Source: Phycisphaerales bacterium
GTDB lineage: Bacteria; Planctomycetota; Phycisphaerae; Tepidisphaerales; Tepidisphaeraceae
Direction of reading: 5' to 3'
NCBI GenBank assembly: GCA_020847545.1
Contig: JADLBV010000026.1
Location: forward strand, 57,492-121,491
DNA length: 64,000 nt
Shown here: positions 1-9,230 of the stretch, piece by piece
How the letters are laid out: each line of letters starts with the position of its first letter
Position numbering within the stretch: position 1 is the stretch's first letter
Program-made: the position numbers and the translations under genes
Notes under the pieces: generated by a model
What the model was told of the DNA's origin: nothing
Databases searched by the model: none
Seen by the model: the letters and a program-made list of their open reading frames with translations, nothing else

Positions 1-1
1 G

Positions 2-472
2 CAGCACATCGGCGTCTATCTGTATGGCAGCACGCCCGAAGTGATTGAAAAATTAAGCCGGCGATTGCTGGAGCTTTGCCCTGGTCTGAAGATCGCCGGA
101 AGTGAATCGCCGCCGTTTCGGCCATTGTCCGATGCCGAACGACAGGAAGTGGTCGGGCGCATCAATGACAGCGGCGCGGGGCTGGTTTTCATCGGACTGG
201 GCTGCCCGCGTCAGGATTATTTTGCCGGCCAGACCAAAAATGAAATCCACGCGGTGCAACTGTGCGTCGGGGCCGCCTTTGATTTTCACGCCGGCAACAA
301 GAAAATGGCCCCCGCGTGGATGCAGCGCATGAGCCTTGAATGGCTCTTTAGACTGACCCATGAACCCGGTCGCCTTTGGAAACGATATCTGGTCACCAAC
401 AGCATTTTTCTGATGCTCTGTGCCAAAAGACTCATCGCGGGCGACAGAAAGCGCCAAGTGGTGACCCCTTGA
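2..472 (+). CDS. WecG/TagA/CpsF-family glycosyltransferase (3' part)
   Basis: The reading frame is open from the left edge, so the N-terminus lies outside the window; 156 residues are visible. The family (GT26) transfers N-acetylmannosaminuronate or a similar sugar to a polyprenyl-diphosphate-linked acceptor on the cytoplasmic face of the inner membrane during surface-polysaccharide assembly. The visible part has the typical C-terminal blocks: VFIGLGCPRQ, the CVGAAFDFHAG segment, and a WMQRMSLEWLFRL block followed by a basic tail. It lies 25 bp upstream of a flippase gene in the same direction, so it is probably part of one polysaccharide operon. The donor and acceptor sugars cannot be told from the sequence. 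Confidence 0.85.
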   Translation, partial: QHIGVYLYGSTPEVIEKLSRRLLELCPGLKIAGSESPPFRPLSDAERQEVVGRINDSGAGLVFIGLGCPRQDYFAGQTKNEIHAVQLCVGAAFDFHAGNKKMAPAWMQRMSLEWLFRLTHEPGRLWKRYLVTNSIFLMLCAKRLIAGDRKRQVVTP

Positions 473-497
473 TATTGGGCCGCTGGAAGACCTTGTT

Positions 498-1847
498 ATG
501 TCAGTCGTCACACAAAAACCCGTCGATTTGCCGCAGTCGAATGCGCCGACGGTCGCATGGCTGAGTCGCGGCATCTGGGCCGTGCTGGATCAGGGTCTGT
601 TCGCCGGTTCCAATTTCGTTCTCAACGTTCTGTTGGCCAAATTTCTCAGTGAGCGCGACTACGGCGCATTCGTCACCGCCTTTTCCATTTTCCTGTTATT
701 GGGAACCATCCACAGCGCCCTGCTGATCGAACCGATGCTGGTTTATGGGCCGGACCGGTATCGGGGAAGACTTCCCGCCTATTTCAACGTCCTGACGCTG
801 GGTCATGCGGCCATGGCGATTCTGGCGTCCATGCTGCTGCTGATCGGAGCGGCGGTTTGTCATTGGTTTGCCGGGCCAAGCCTGGCGGTGGCACTGGTTG
901 GATTGGCCGCCGCCTCTCCCTTTATTCTGTATCAATGGCTGATGCGCCGGGCATCGTATGTGCATAATGAGCCGCAACAGGCCGCGATCGCCGGGGCGGG
1001 ATATTGTGTGGTGATGATCAGCGGGTTGTTGGCGCTGGAACATTGGAAAGTCTTAACAATCCCATCAGCCCTTGCGGTCATGGGCGGCGCAAGCCTCGTG
1101 GTGGGCATCTGGTTGGCTTATCAGGAAGGGGTGCGCAGTCCATGGAAACTGGATAAGCCGCTGCTGAAAGAGGCCGCTACCGAACATGGGCGTTATGGTC
1201 GATGGGCCATGGCCAGCGGGCTGGTGGGTTTCGTTCCTGCCTATGTCTATTACCTGATCCTCCCCCTGGTGGCCAACTTGCAGCAAAGCGGCGCATTGCG
1301 GGCACTGACCAACCTTGTCATGCCGTTGTTGCAGGCCAACGTGGCTCTTTGCATTTTATTGCTGCCGCGGCTGGTGCGTTGTCGTGGTACACCTCATTTT
1401 GCGCGTACGGCGCGCAACGCCATGTTCATCCTGGTGGGCGCTTCAACCGCCTATTACCTGTTTATTGCGATTTTTCATGAACCGATCCGGCATCTGGTCT
1501 ATGGCGATAAATTCGCGGAATATTCGTTTCTGCTCTGGCTGATTGGGTTGCAACCCATTTTGACCGCCGCCACAGGCGTATTGGATGTGGTGGTGGCCTC
1601 GCATGAACGCCCCGATTATGTCTTTTATTCGTGTCTGGCATCGGCCATCGCGGCCGTGACACTGGGGGCAGGGCTGACATGGCAATGGGGTGTGGCCGGT
1701 GTGACGGTGGCGGTTTTAATCAACTTTCTGATTCATCTAATCGTGATTGCGATTTTGGCACGCAAGCTGTTGCGTGAACAATCCGACAAACCATTAACAG
1801 GCACGGTTCCGCCGTTAAGTGAACTGAACGCGATGATTCAGGAATAG
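498..1847 (+). CDS. Polysaccharide flippase (Wzx/MATE-like)
   Basis: A 449-residue, very hydrophobic protein with about 12 predicted membrane segments and a short polar N-terminus. The start of the first domain (RGIWAVLDQGLFAGSNFVLN, then LLAKFLSERDYGAF) is typical of the oligosaccharide flippase superfamily, in which an early helix carries a polar GSNF-type patch. Such proteins move undecaprenyl-linked repeat units from the inner to the outer leaflet of the inner membrane. It sits between a WecG-type transferase and a GT4 glycosyltransferase, which fits a Wzx role in a Wzx/Wzy pathway. The family is called from overall character and context, since flippases share little sequence. Confidence 0.75.
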   Translation: MSVVTQKPVDLPQSNAPTVAWLSRGIWAVLDQGLFAGSNFVLNVLLAKFLSERDYGAFVTAFSIFLLLGTIHSALLIEPMLVYGPDRYRGRLPAYFNVLTLGHAAMAILASMLLLIGAAVCHWFAGPSLAVALVGLAAASPFILYQWLMRRASYVHNEPQQAAIAGAGYCVVMISGLLALEHWKVLTIPSALAVMGGASLVVGIWLAYQEGVRSPWKLDKPLLKEAATEHGRYGRWAMASGLVGFVPAYVYYLILPLVANLQQSGALRALTNLVMPLLQANVALCILLLPRLVRCRGTPHFARTARNAMFILVGASTAYYLFIAIFHEPIRHLVYGDKFAEYSFLLWLIGLQPILTAATGVLDVVVASHERPDYVFYSCLASAIAAVTLGAGLTWQWGVAGVTVAVLINFLIHLIVIAILARKLLREQSDKPLTGTVPPLSELNAMIQE

Positions 1848-1862
1848 GGAGTTGGACTGGGA

Positions 1863-3137
1863 ATGACAAAGGTGCTTTACATAGCCTTTGCCTGCGAGCC
1901 GGGTAAGGGGTCTGAGCCGGAGGTGGGATGGAATTTTTCCCGCCTGATGGCCGACCATTGCCAGGCATGGATATTGACCGATCCGGCCCATCAGGCCGGC
2001 ATCGAGGCGTATTTACGCCAAAATCCCCAGTGCCAATTGCGTGTTATTTATCACAAACTGCCAGATTGGCAGCAGTGGCTGGTGCGATTGGGCGGCTATA
2101 ACCTGCACTATTACCTCTGGCAACGACAGGTCTGGAAGACGGCTCGTTCATTGCACCGCCGCGAGCGGTTTGATCTGGTTCACCATGTGACCTATGCCCG
2201 CTATTGGATGCCATCGGCCGCCCGTAAGCTGGATGTGCCCTTTGTCTGGGGTCCGGTGGGTGGGGCCGAAGAGGTCAGCGGCAACATGCTGCGGCAGATG
2301 GATTGGCGAACGCGGATGAAAGAGGCCGCCCGTTCGTTTATCCGACGGATATTTGAATGGCATCCGGCCACGGTGCGTTCGATCCGCAAGGCCACGATGA
2401 TTCTGGCCGGCACCGAACAGACGGCCAAGCGACTTCGTGAACTGGGCGCTGGGCACGTTGAGGTCGTTGCGATGATTGGATGCACCCTGCCGTTTAATAT
2501 CGCACCGGAGGTGCCGGTGGACAAGGGAATCCGGTTCGTCAGTGCGGGGCGATTGCTATACTGGAAAGGTTTTGATCTGGGTTTGCGCGCCTTCGCCGAG
2601 GCGAAACTCAAAAATGCGAAATACACCATCATTGGCGATGGACCGGAACGAAATCGCTTGATGAAGCTGGCAACGCAATTGGGAATCGAAAAACAGGTGG
2701 AATTGGCCGGGAGCATTCCACGAAACGAATGTCTTGCACGCATGGGACAGGCCGATGTGCTGGTGCATCCGAGTCTGCACGATTCGGGTGGATATGCCTG
2801 CCTGGAATCGATGTGCATGGGGAGGCCGGTGATCTGTCTTGATGTGGGCGGCCCGGCGATTCAGGTGGATGAGTCGTGCGGCTTTAAGATTGAACCGCGC
2901 GGAATGAAACAGGTGATTGCGGATATTGCACAGGCGATGCGTCGGCTGGCCAGCGATGAAAACCTGCTCCGGTCGATGGGACACAAGGCCCGACAACGGG
3001 CAACCGATGAGTTCACCTGGGATAAGAAGGTGGCCGGGATCGAAGAATTGTATCGACAGGCGTTGTCAACAAATGAGATTTCGGATGCCAATTTTCATCC
3101 GATGACGGAAGATTTGACCACGGAATGGGCGACCTGA
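1863..3137 (+). CDS. GT4-family glycosyltransferase
   Basis: A 424-residue GT-B fold glycosyltransferase. The N-terminal half begins VLYIAFACEPGKGSEPEVGW, a glycine- and acid-rich loop common in this subgroup. The C-terminal half starts near RFVSAGRLLYWKGFDLGLRA and carries the nucleotide-sugar site DVLVHPSLHDSGGYACLES. In most GT4 enzymes the first acid of the E-x7-E motif is Glu; here the position reads His-Asp, while the second Glu is kept. It probably adds one sugar to a lipid-linked repeat unit in the cytoplasm. It starts 15 bp after the flippase stop with a GGGA ribosome-binding site, and the next gene starts 3 bp after its stop. Confidence 0.85.
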   Translation: MTKVLYIAFACEPGKGSEPEVGWNFSRLMADHCQAWILTDPAHQAGIEAYLRQNPQCQLRVIYHKLPDWQQWLVRLGGYNLHYYLWQRQVWKTARSLHRRERFDLVHHVTYARYWMPSAARKLDVPFVWGPVGGAEEVSGNMLRQMDWRTRMKEAARSFIRRIFEWHPATVRSIRKATMILAGTEQTAKRLRELGAGHVEVVAMIGCTLPFNIAPEVPVDKGIRFVSAGRLLYWKGFDLGLRAFAEAKLKNAKYTIIGDGPERNRLMKLATQLGIEKQVELAGSIPRNECLARMGQADVLVHPSLHDSGGYACLESMCMGRPVICLDVGGPAIQVDESCGFKIEPRGMKQVIADIAQAMRRLASDENLLRSMGHKARQRATDEFTWDKKVAGIEELYRQALSTNEISDANFHPMTEDLTTEWAT

Positions 3138-3140
3138 ACA

Positions 3141-3965
3141 ATGGCGTGGAACGTGTTAAACAACATTCGCCAATCTCTGGGCGCGAAGATACGCCGGCTG
3201 CATGCCGACTCGTTGTGCCGTTGGGTGGCGGATGTCTGCAGTAAGCCGTATGCGATGTCGCCGCACCCGGTTCTGGTAATCGCGCCCCATCAGGATGATG
3301 AAACCCTTGGTTGCGGCGGCCTGATCGCCATGAAACGCGATTTGGGCGTGCCGGTCTCCGTTATTTTTCTCACCGATGGCTCCAATTCGCACTCTGATCG
3401 CCCCGATCTTGGGGCGTTCACCTCGGATCAGTTGATCAACACCCGTCAGCACGAAGCGGTGCGCGCCCTGGAAATCCTCGGCCTGCCTAGGTCCGATATT
3501 CATTTCCTCAACGCCCCCGATGGAAAGCTTGATGAATTGACCGGGCTGGACAAACAAACCCTCGTTGACCGCCTGGCGGCCATCATGAGCCGTCACAAGA
3601 CGCTTGAAGTTTATGTTCCCCACCGAAAGGACCGACACAAGGATCATGAGGCCGTGTGGGATCTGGTACATGATGCGCTGGCTCAGGCGGATGTGGAGCA
3701 TGAGCTTTATCAGTACCTGATCTGGATGCCCTGGCGGTCGCCGATCTTCTGGAAATGCGCCCCATCCGACTTGCGCGGGGCGTTGTGCCTGGAGATCAAC
3801 GGCGTGCTGGATCGTAAAATCCGGGCGATTGATGCGTATCGCTCGCAGCACAGTGTGTTGCCGCCCGGTTTTCTGGGACGATTTCACGAGCCTTACGAGG
3901 TCTTTTTTCGCCCACGCAACGGAACATCCAACGGCCACGGCCGTGTCGATGTGCAGCGATGTTAA
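3141..3965 (+). CDS. PIG-L/LmbE-family N-deacetylase
   Basis: A 274-residue member of the zinc-dependent PIG-L family. The metal-binding motif is VIAPHQDDETLGCGG (the family usually has PHPDDE or AHPDDE; here the Pro is Gln), and the second ligand block is HRKDRHKDHEAV. These enzymes remove N-acetyl groups from amino sugars such as GlcNAc linked to lipid, nucleotide or small molecules. Its place inside a polysaccharide operon suggests that it deacetylates a hexosamine of the repeat unit or its precursor. The stop overlaps the next gene by 7 bp, indicating coupled translation. The exact substrate is unknown. Confidence 0.85.
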   Translation: MAWNVLNNIRQSLGAKIRRLHADSLCRWVADVCSKPYAMSPHPVLVIAPHQDDETLGCGGLIAMKRDLGVPVSVIFLTDGSNSHSDRPDLGAFTSDQLINTRQHEAVRALEILGLPRSDIHFLNAPDGKLDELTGLDKQTLVDRLAAIMSRHKTLEVYVPHRKDRHKDHEAVWDLVHDALAQADVEHELYQYLIWMPWRSPIFWKCAPSDLRGALCLEINGVLDRKIRAIDAYRSQHSVLPPGFLGRFHEPYEVFFRPRNGTSNGHGRVDVQRC

Positions 3966-5077
3966 AAACGCTCTTCATCCACCGCGACCTCCCCTTCCAT
4001 GGAGGTGTGCCGCGCACCATCCTGAATTTGGCAAAATCCTGCGACAAAGCCCGGATGCAGATGAATGTCGCCAGTTTTGCCACCCCATCGTCCGAGATGC
4101 GAACCGCGTTTGGCGAACTGGACATCACCCCGCGCGAACTGGGGGACAACGGATACCTCCGGCCCGCCCGGCGGCTGCGACGATTGGTACGACAGGATCA
4201 TATTGAGGTGATCGTCGCCAATTCGTTCAAATCATACCTGGTCTCCAAGATGGCCTGCGCCGGCCTTCGCTGCCGGGTGATCCCCTGGGTGCATTCGATC
4301 CCGATGGTGCTGGATGGTGCGATGCGGCGGCGGATATTTCATTGGCTGTCGAAAAATGACACGATGGTCTTCTCATCCAAGGCCATCAAACACGTCCACC
4401 AATCGCCCGATCACAACGGAAAGTCGGCCGTGGTCTATTATGGCGTGGCCGACCCATCCTCCGATGAATCGTATCGCCCATACGACCATTCGATGCGGCG
4501 GGAACTGGGCATCCCCGATGAGGCGCTGACGATCAGCTATATCGCCGAATTCATCGGATGGAAGGATCACGCGACGCTGTTGCGGGCGTTTGATCGGCTG
4601 GATGAAAAGCTCAACGCCCATCTGCTGCTCATCGGCACCGGGCAGTTGTGTAATCAGATCCGCAAGTGCGCGGGCAAACTGAAAAGCGTTTCCCGCATCC
4701 ATTTTCTAGGCCCGCGTCTGGACGCCCGCAAAATCCTCGGCCTGACCGACCTGTATGTTCATCCCAGCAGAGGTGAAGGTTTCGGCCTGGCGGTGGTGGA
4801 GGCGATGCTGGCCGGTTGTCCGGTGATCGCATCACGCGATGGAGCGCTTATCGAATATATAGACGACGGGAGCAACGGAATCCTGTTCAAGGCCGGCGAT
4901 GATCGGGATTTGGCGGCGCAAATCACCGAACTGGCCGAGGATCGGATGCGCGCCAAACAACTCGGCCAGCAGGCACGGACATTCGCTTTGCAGACCTTTT
5001 CACCGCGTAAATTTGCCGAGTCCGCCTGTCGGGTGATTGAGAGCGCTGCGACGACACGCCGGGGGAATGTGGCATGA
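3959..5077 (+). CDS. GT4-family glycosyltransferase
   Basis: A 372-residue GT-B glycosyltransferase. The N-terminus reads LKTLFIHRDLPFHGGVPRTI, with the glycine loop expected for GT4. The C-terminal domain opens with ISYIAEFIGWKDHATLLRAF and contains the E-x7-E motif in PSRGEGFGLAVVEAMLAGCP, with both Glu present. It most likely adds a sugar to the growing lipid-linked oligosaccharide. It overlaps the deacetylase gene by 7 bp upstream and the O-antigen ligase-like gene by an ATGA overlap downstream, so the genes are almost certainly translated from one message. Confidence 0.88.
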   Translation: MLKTLFIHRDLPFHGGVPRTILNLAKSCDKARMQMNVASFATPSSEMRTAFGELDITPRELGDNGYLRPARRLRRLVRQDHIEVIVANSFKSYLVSKMACAGLRCRVIPWVHSIPMVLDGAMRRRIFHWLSKNDTMVFSSKAIKHVHQSPDHNGKSAVVYYGVADPSSDESYRPYDHSMRRELGIPDEALTISYIAEFIGWKDHATLLRAFDRLDEKLNAHLLLIGTGQLCNQIRKCAGKLKSVSRIHFLGPRLDARKILGLTDLYVHPSRGEGFGLAVVEAMLAGCPVIASRDGALIEYIDDGSNGILFKAGDDRDLAAQITELAEDRMRAKQLGQQARTFALQTFSPRKFAESACRVIESAATTRRGNVA

Positions 5078-6471
5078 GCCGGACGATTCATCCTGAACTT
5101 CTCACCCAAGCTCCCGACCGGCCGCTGACCGATGAAAAGAACTCGGTAGTTCGCAAGTCATGGGCCGACAAATTCCTGTTGTGGCTGTCGATTGTCTTAT
5201 TAGGGTACGCCCTTGCCGGCCGTGGATTTGCATACATCGGTTTTCCGCCGTTGTTTATCGGCGAAATCACACTGATGTTCGGGCTGTCGGCGTTGGTGGT
5301 GTCGGCCAATGTCGGGCGGGTCATGGGTTCCGGCCTGATCTGGCTCATCGTCGCCTTCATGGGATGGGGCGCGATGCGAACCATCCCCTTCGTTCACGAG
5401 TATGGCATTGATGCGTTGCGCGACGGGATGACGTGGGGTTATGCCTCATATGCGATCATCGTGGCCGCGTTGATCGCCGCCTATCCGGAACGACTGCTGG
5501 TGATGATGGCGCGATACCGGAAATTCGTCTGGATCGTGCTGGTTTTGGGGCCGATATTCTGGTTGATCGCCCGTTTCGCCAAGCCGGTCATGCCGGTGTG
5601 GCCCTGGGCGCATGTGGAATTGATCGAAGTCAAAGGGGGCGACTACGCGGTGCATTTGAGCGGCATTTATGCCTATCTGGTCAGTGTGGGACGATTGAGC
5701 AACCCCTGGGTTCCATTGATTTTATTGCCGATTGGGTTGGCGATGAACGTCACCGGACGGGCGGCCATGTTGTCATTCATCCTCTGTGCCGCCGTCGCCA
5801 CGGCATTGCGTCCTTTGACGCGATTCATGGTCAAGTTGCCGATTGTCATCTTGTTGCTGATCGCCTTCGGCTGGGGGCTGGATGCGCACATGCGCGCCGG
5901 TCCGGAAGTGACCCGCGAAATTTCGGTCGACCAGTTGTTCAAAACCCTCGACAGCATCCTGCCGGGCAGCCGCCACCATGATCTGGACTCCACCAAGGAA
6001 TGGCGGCTGGACTGGTGGGACAAGATCGTCAAATACACGATCCACGGGCCTTATTTCTGGACCGGCAAGGGGTTTGGCGTCAATTTGGCCAATGACGATG
6101 GGTTTCAGGTCTTCGCCGATGAATCGCTGCGCAGCCCGCACAGCGCGCACCTGAGTATCCTCGCCCGCGCCGGGGTGCCGGGGTTGTCGATCTGGTTCGC
6201 GCTTCATGCCGCATGGGCGCTGACGTTGTTCAACGCCTATTTCTCGGCCCGAAAATTGGGACACAAACGCTGGTGTGGTTTGTTCGCCTTTATTCTGGCG
6301 TACTGGGTTGCGTTCATTGCCAACGCCTCGTTTGACGTATACCTTGAAGGGCCGATGGGAGCGATCTGGTTCTGGTCCCTGGTCGGGTTTGGCATCGGAG
6401 CGGTTTGGGTGCATAAGAATCGGCCATGGATATTGGAATCGGCCAACGATGCGGGTATTGATCGCGCATAA
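5074..6471 (+). CDS. O-antigen ligase/polymerase-like membrane protein
   Basis: A 465-residue protein with about 10-12 membrane segments and a large periplasmic loop near residues 280-360. The loop ends in SPHSAHLSILARAGVPGLSI, matching the H-x3-L-x3-x-G-x-x-G pattern of the O-antigen ligase (Wzy_C/WaaL) superfamily. Members join oligosaccharide units on the periplasmic side of the inner membrane, either as polymerases (Wzy) or as ligases to a lipid core. With a Wzx-like flippase two kilobases upstream, a Wzy-type polymerase is the better guess. The start forms an ATGA overlap with the preceding glycosyltransferase. Confidence 0.78.
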   Translation: MSRTIHPELLTQAPDRPLTDEKNSVVRKSWADKFLLWLSIVLLGYALAGRGFAYIGFPPLFIGEITLMFGLSALVVSANVGRVMGSGLIWLIVAFMGWGAMRTIPFVHEYGIDALRDGMTWGYASYAIIVAALIAAYPERLLVMMARYRKFVWIVLVLGPIFWLIARFAKPVMPVWPWAHVELIEVKGGDYAVHLSGIYAYLVSVGRLSNPWVPLILLPIGLAMNVTGRAAMLSFILCAAVATALRPLTRFMVKLPIVILLLIAFGWGLDAHMRAGPEVTREISVDQLFKTLDSILPGSRHHDLDSTKEWRLDWWDKIVKYTIHGPYFWTGKGFGVNLANDDGFQVFADESLRSPHSAHLSILARAGVPGLSIWFALHAAWALTLFNAYFSARKLGHKRWCGLFAFILAYWVAFIANASFDVYLEGPMGAIWFWSLVGFGIGAVWVHKNRPWILESANDAGIDRA

Positions 6472-7690
6472 TTTCTACCAGCAGCCGGGCGGTGAGGATC
6501 AGGTTTTCGCCGCCGAATGCGCGCTGCTCAAGTCGCGCGGACACCACGTTCACGAATATGTGGTGCACAATGACGATCTACAACATCAGAGCCGGTTGGG
6601 GATGGCCGTCGGCACGTTCTGGAATCGCCGCGTCTATCGCGAGCTTTCACGAATCGTGCGCGATGAATCGATTGAAGTGGCGCATTTTCACAACACCTTT
6701 CCGCTGATGTCCCCCGCGGCCTATTATGCCGTACGGCGAAGCGGCGCCGCGGTGGTGCAAACCCTGCACAATTTCAGGCTCATCTGCTCAGCGGCGACCC
6801 TCTTTCGCGATGGCAAATTGTGTGAGGATTGTGTCGGCAAAGCCCCCTGGCCGGCCATCGTGCATGGATGTTATCGCCGCAGCCGACAGGTTACGGCCGT
6901 CACCGCCGCCATGACCCGCGTTCACCACGCGGCCGGAACCTACGCGCAGGCGGTGGACCAGTATATCGCACTGACGGAATTCGCACGCGGTAAATTTGTG
7001 GCCGGGGGGATGTCGGCCAATCAGATCGTCCTCAAACCCAATTTCGTCCCTGACAACCCCTCACCAGGCAGCGGAACCGGCGGATACGCCGTCTACGTCG
7101 GTCGGCTGGCGATGGAAAAGGGGATCGAAATGATGCTGCAAGCCTGGAAACAACTGGACGGCCGCATCCCACTGAAAATCATCGGCGATGGTGTCATGCG
7201 GCCGATGGTCGAACAAGCCGCCGGGGAAATCCCCGGCATCCAATGGATGGGTCGGTTGCCCATGGAACAGGTGATGCACCACCTTGGCGAGGCGGCCATG
7301 CTGGTTTTTCCATCAATCTGGTATGAAGGTCAGCCGCGCACCATGGTTGAATCATTCGCCAAGGGGACGCCGATTGTCGCCTCCAATCTCGGTTCGATGG
7401 CAGAGATGATCGACGATGGGCGGACCGGCCGACTCTTTTGGCCCGGCGATAGTGCGGCGTTGGCGCGTACGGTCGACGAATTGTGGCAAAACCCCTCCCA
7501 ACTGGCCTCCATGCGCCAGCAGGCGCGCCTTGAATATGAAATGCATTATTCGGCCGATATCAACCACCAGATGTTGATGGGAATTTATGCCGATGCCATT
7601 CGGCGACGACAGGAAGACCACCGCACCAACGGTTCAACCCATCCAACATCCCTGTCGCACGAGATCCCATCCGTCGGCAGCACCGCCTGA
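6449..7690 (+). CDS. GT4-family glycosyltransferase
   Basis: A 413-residue GT-B glycosyltransferase starting MRVLIAHNFYQQPGGEDQVF, a start typical of one GT4 subgroup. The frame is open further upstream to 6275, but that extension lies inside the ligase-like gene and the family starts at this Met. Expected motifs follow: the GRLAMEKGIEMMLQAW donor-site opening, the VFPSIWYEGQPRTMVESFAK segment (E-x7-E), and the final SNLGSMAEMIDDGRTG. A CxxC-like pair lies near residue 130 (SAATLFRDGKLCEDC). The gene overlaps the ligase-like gene by 23 bp and is the last of the polysaccharide operon; trpS follows with its own promoter. Confidence 0.87.
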   Translation: MRVLIAHNFYQQPGGEDQVFAAECALLKSRGHHVHEYVVHNDDLQHQSRLGMAVGTFWNRRVYRELSRIVRDESIEVAHFHNTFPLMSPAAYYAVRRSGAAVVQTLHNFRLICSAATLFRDGKLCEDCVGKAPWPAIVHGCYRRSRQVTAVTAAMTRVHHAAGTYAQAVDQYIALTEFARGKFVAGGMSANQIVLKPNFVPDNPSPGSGTGGYAVYVGRLAMEKGIEMMLQAWKQLDGRIPLKIIGDGVMRPMVEQAAGEIPGIQWMGRLPMEQVMHHLGEAAMLVFPSIWYEGQPRTMVESFAKGTPIVASNLGSMAEMIDDGRTGRLFWPGDSAALARTVDELWQNPSQLASMRQQARLEYEMHYSADINHQMLMGIYADAIRRRQEDHRTNGSTHPTSLSHEIPSVGSTA

Positions 7691-7715
7691 CAATCCTACC
7701 ATCCGCCGGTATAAC
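7687..7715 (+). promoter_or_regulatory. Predicted sigma70-type promoter of trpS
   Basis: CTGACA (7687-7692) and TATAAC (7710-7715) are separated by 17 bp. Initiation 6-8 nt after the -10 box would fall at 7721-7723, at or one or two bases before the trpS ATG at 7724. The message may therefore be leaderless; no Shine-Dalgarno sequence is visible before the ATG. Confidence 0.5.
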
Positions 7716-7723
7716 TGGCCGAC

Positions 7724-8821
7724 ATGACGACGTCCGCCAATCAGCGCATCCTCACCGGCGACACCCCCACCGGAAAACTCCACCTGGGCCATTATGTCGG
7801 CTCGGTTGAAAACCGCCTGGCCCTTCAGGATCAATACGACTGCTATTTCATCATCGCCAACAAGCACGCCTTCACCACGCGCGCCGACCGGCCGGCCGAC
7901 ATCCGCCAGAGCGTGATCGAAATCGCCACCGATTATCTGGCCTGTGGCATCGATCCCAACCGCTCAACCATGTTCATCCAGAGCGAAGTGCCGGCCATTG
8001 ATGAATTGACTTTCTTCTTCGCGATGCTGATTCCGTTCAACCGCGTGATGCGCAACCCAACGCTCAAGGATGAGATTCGCGACAAGGAACTGGGCGACAA
8101 CTATCCCTTTGGGTTTCCCATGTACGCCGTGGGGCAGTGTGCTGACATTCTCGCGTTTCGGCCGGAACTGGTTCCGGTGGGTGAGGATCAGCTTCCGCAC
8201 CTGGAGATGACCCGCGAAGTGGCCCGTCGATTCGACCAGATCTATTGTGGCGTGGATCCACAGACGGAGGACAAGAATTATGTCTCGGCCGGCGGCCTTT
8301 TCCCGGTCATTCAACCCAAACTCGGACGGGTCAAACGGCTGGTGGGGCTGGGGGCGCCGGGACCGGATGGCAATTTATTGAAAATGTCCAAGTCGTTGAA
8401 CAACGCCATTTTCCTATCGGATGATGCGGATACGGTGCAGAAAAAGGTGATGGGAATGTACACCGACCCCAAACGCCTGCGCGCCACCGATCCGGGTGAA
8501 ACCGACCCGTCCAAAAACCCTCTCTGGGCGTTCCATGAGACGTTCAATCCGGAGACCGCCTGGGTTGATGAACACCGCGACATGTACAAAAACGGCAAGG
8601 TGGGTGATGTGGCGGTCAAGAAAAAACTAATCGAAGTGCTCAATACCCTGATCGAGCCGATCCGCAACCGCCGGCGCCATTATGAACAGCGCCCCGATGA
8701 GGTGCTCGACGCACTGCGAATCGGCACAAAACGAGCCAATGCCGTCGCCGAAGAGACGGTCCAATTGGCCAAGCAGGCGATGAAACAGGATTATTTTCCT
8801 CGCGAGTTGATTATTCGCTGA
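7724..8821 (+). CDS. trpS: Tryptophanyl-tRNA synthetase
   Basis: A 365-residue class Ic aminoacyl-tRNA synthetase that charges tRNA-Trp with tryptophan in the cytoplasm. The HIGH-type signature is PTGKLHLGHYVG near residue 16, and the KMSKS-type signature is LLKMSKSLNNAIFL near residue 223. Both are intact, as is the intervening Rossmann fold. The length is slightly above the usual 330-350 residues. It sits between a polysaccharide operon and a convergent minus-strand pair and appears to be transcribed alone. Its 3' end overlaps the convergent membrane-protein gene by 11 bp. Confidence 0.96.
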   Translation: MTTSANQRILTGDTPTGKLHLGHYVGSVENRLALQDQYDCYFIIANKHAFTTRADRPADIRQSVIEIATDYLACGIDPNRSTMFIQSEVPAIDELTFFFAMLIPFNRVMRNPTLKDEIRDKELGDNYPFGFPMYAVGQCADILAFRPELVPVGEDQLPHLEMTREVARRFDQIYCGVDPQTEDKNYVSAGGLFPVIQPKLGRVKRLVGLGAPGPDGNLLKMSKSLNNAIFLSDDADTVQKKVMGMYTDPKRLRATDPGETDPSKNPLWAFHETFNPETAWVDEHRDMYKNGKVGDVAVKKKLIEVLNTLIEPIRNRRRHYEQRPDEVLDALRIGTKRANAVAEETVQLAKQAMKQDYFPRELIIR

Positions 8822-9227
8822 TCGTAGGGATTTTCACCCGTTCCCGGGCGCGAATGATCAGCCAATGCCACAACCCCGCCCCGATGATCAACACAATCGT
8901 GATCAACGTGTAGTTATTCGGTCCCGCGCTGTCACCCCATTGAAACACCAGCACAATCGCCAGCAACAGGATCATCAACCAGGCGATCAATCGAACACCC
9001 ACAATCGCCCCGTGCCGACCATAATAAACCCCCACCCCCAGCATCACGCACACCAACCCCCACGCCAGCATGATTCCACCAACTATTCCCATCACCCCGG
9101 CCGATGTCATGGTCGCATGAGTCAGAAGCCGCATCGCACCGGCGATCATCACCGCGCCGATCAACAGCGTCACCGCCGATGCCCATGCCAGTGTCCAGTG
9201 TCGGTTGGGTGATCTCTTCAACTTCAT
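8811..9227 (-). CDS. Small four-helix membrane protein, function unknown
   Basis: A 138-residue protein that I do not recognise. It has a short basic N-terminus (KLKRSPNRHW), four hydrophobic stretches at about residues 12-35, 44-66, 72-95 and 105-125, and a basic C-terminal tail (RARERVKIP). It starts 3 bp after the stop of the vWA/BatA-like gene and is surely co-transcribed with it. A partner role in the same membrane assembly is possible but is inferred only from position. The 3' end overlaps the convergent trpS gene by 11 bp. Confidence 0.7.
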   Translation of the reverse strand: MKLKRSPNRHWTLAWASAVTLLIGAVMIAGAMRLLTHATMTSAGVMGIVGGIMLAWGLVCVMLGVGVYYGRHGAIVGVRLIAWLMILLLAIVLVFQWGDSAGPNNYTLITIVLIIGAGLWHWLIIRARERVKIPTISE

Positions 9228-9230
9228 TCC

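Noticed and set aside
6275..6448. A 58-residue N-terminal extension of the third glycosyltransferase
   Set aside because: It lies inside the ligase-like gene, and the GT4 fold starts at MRVLIAHNFY.
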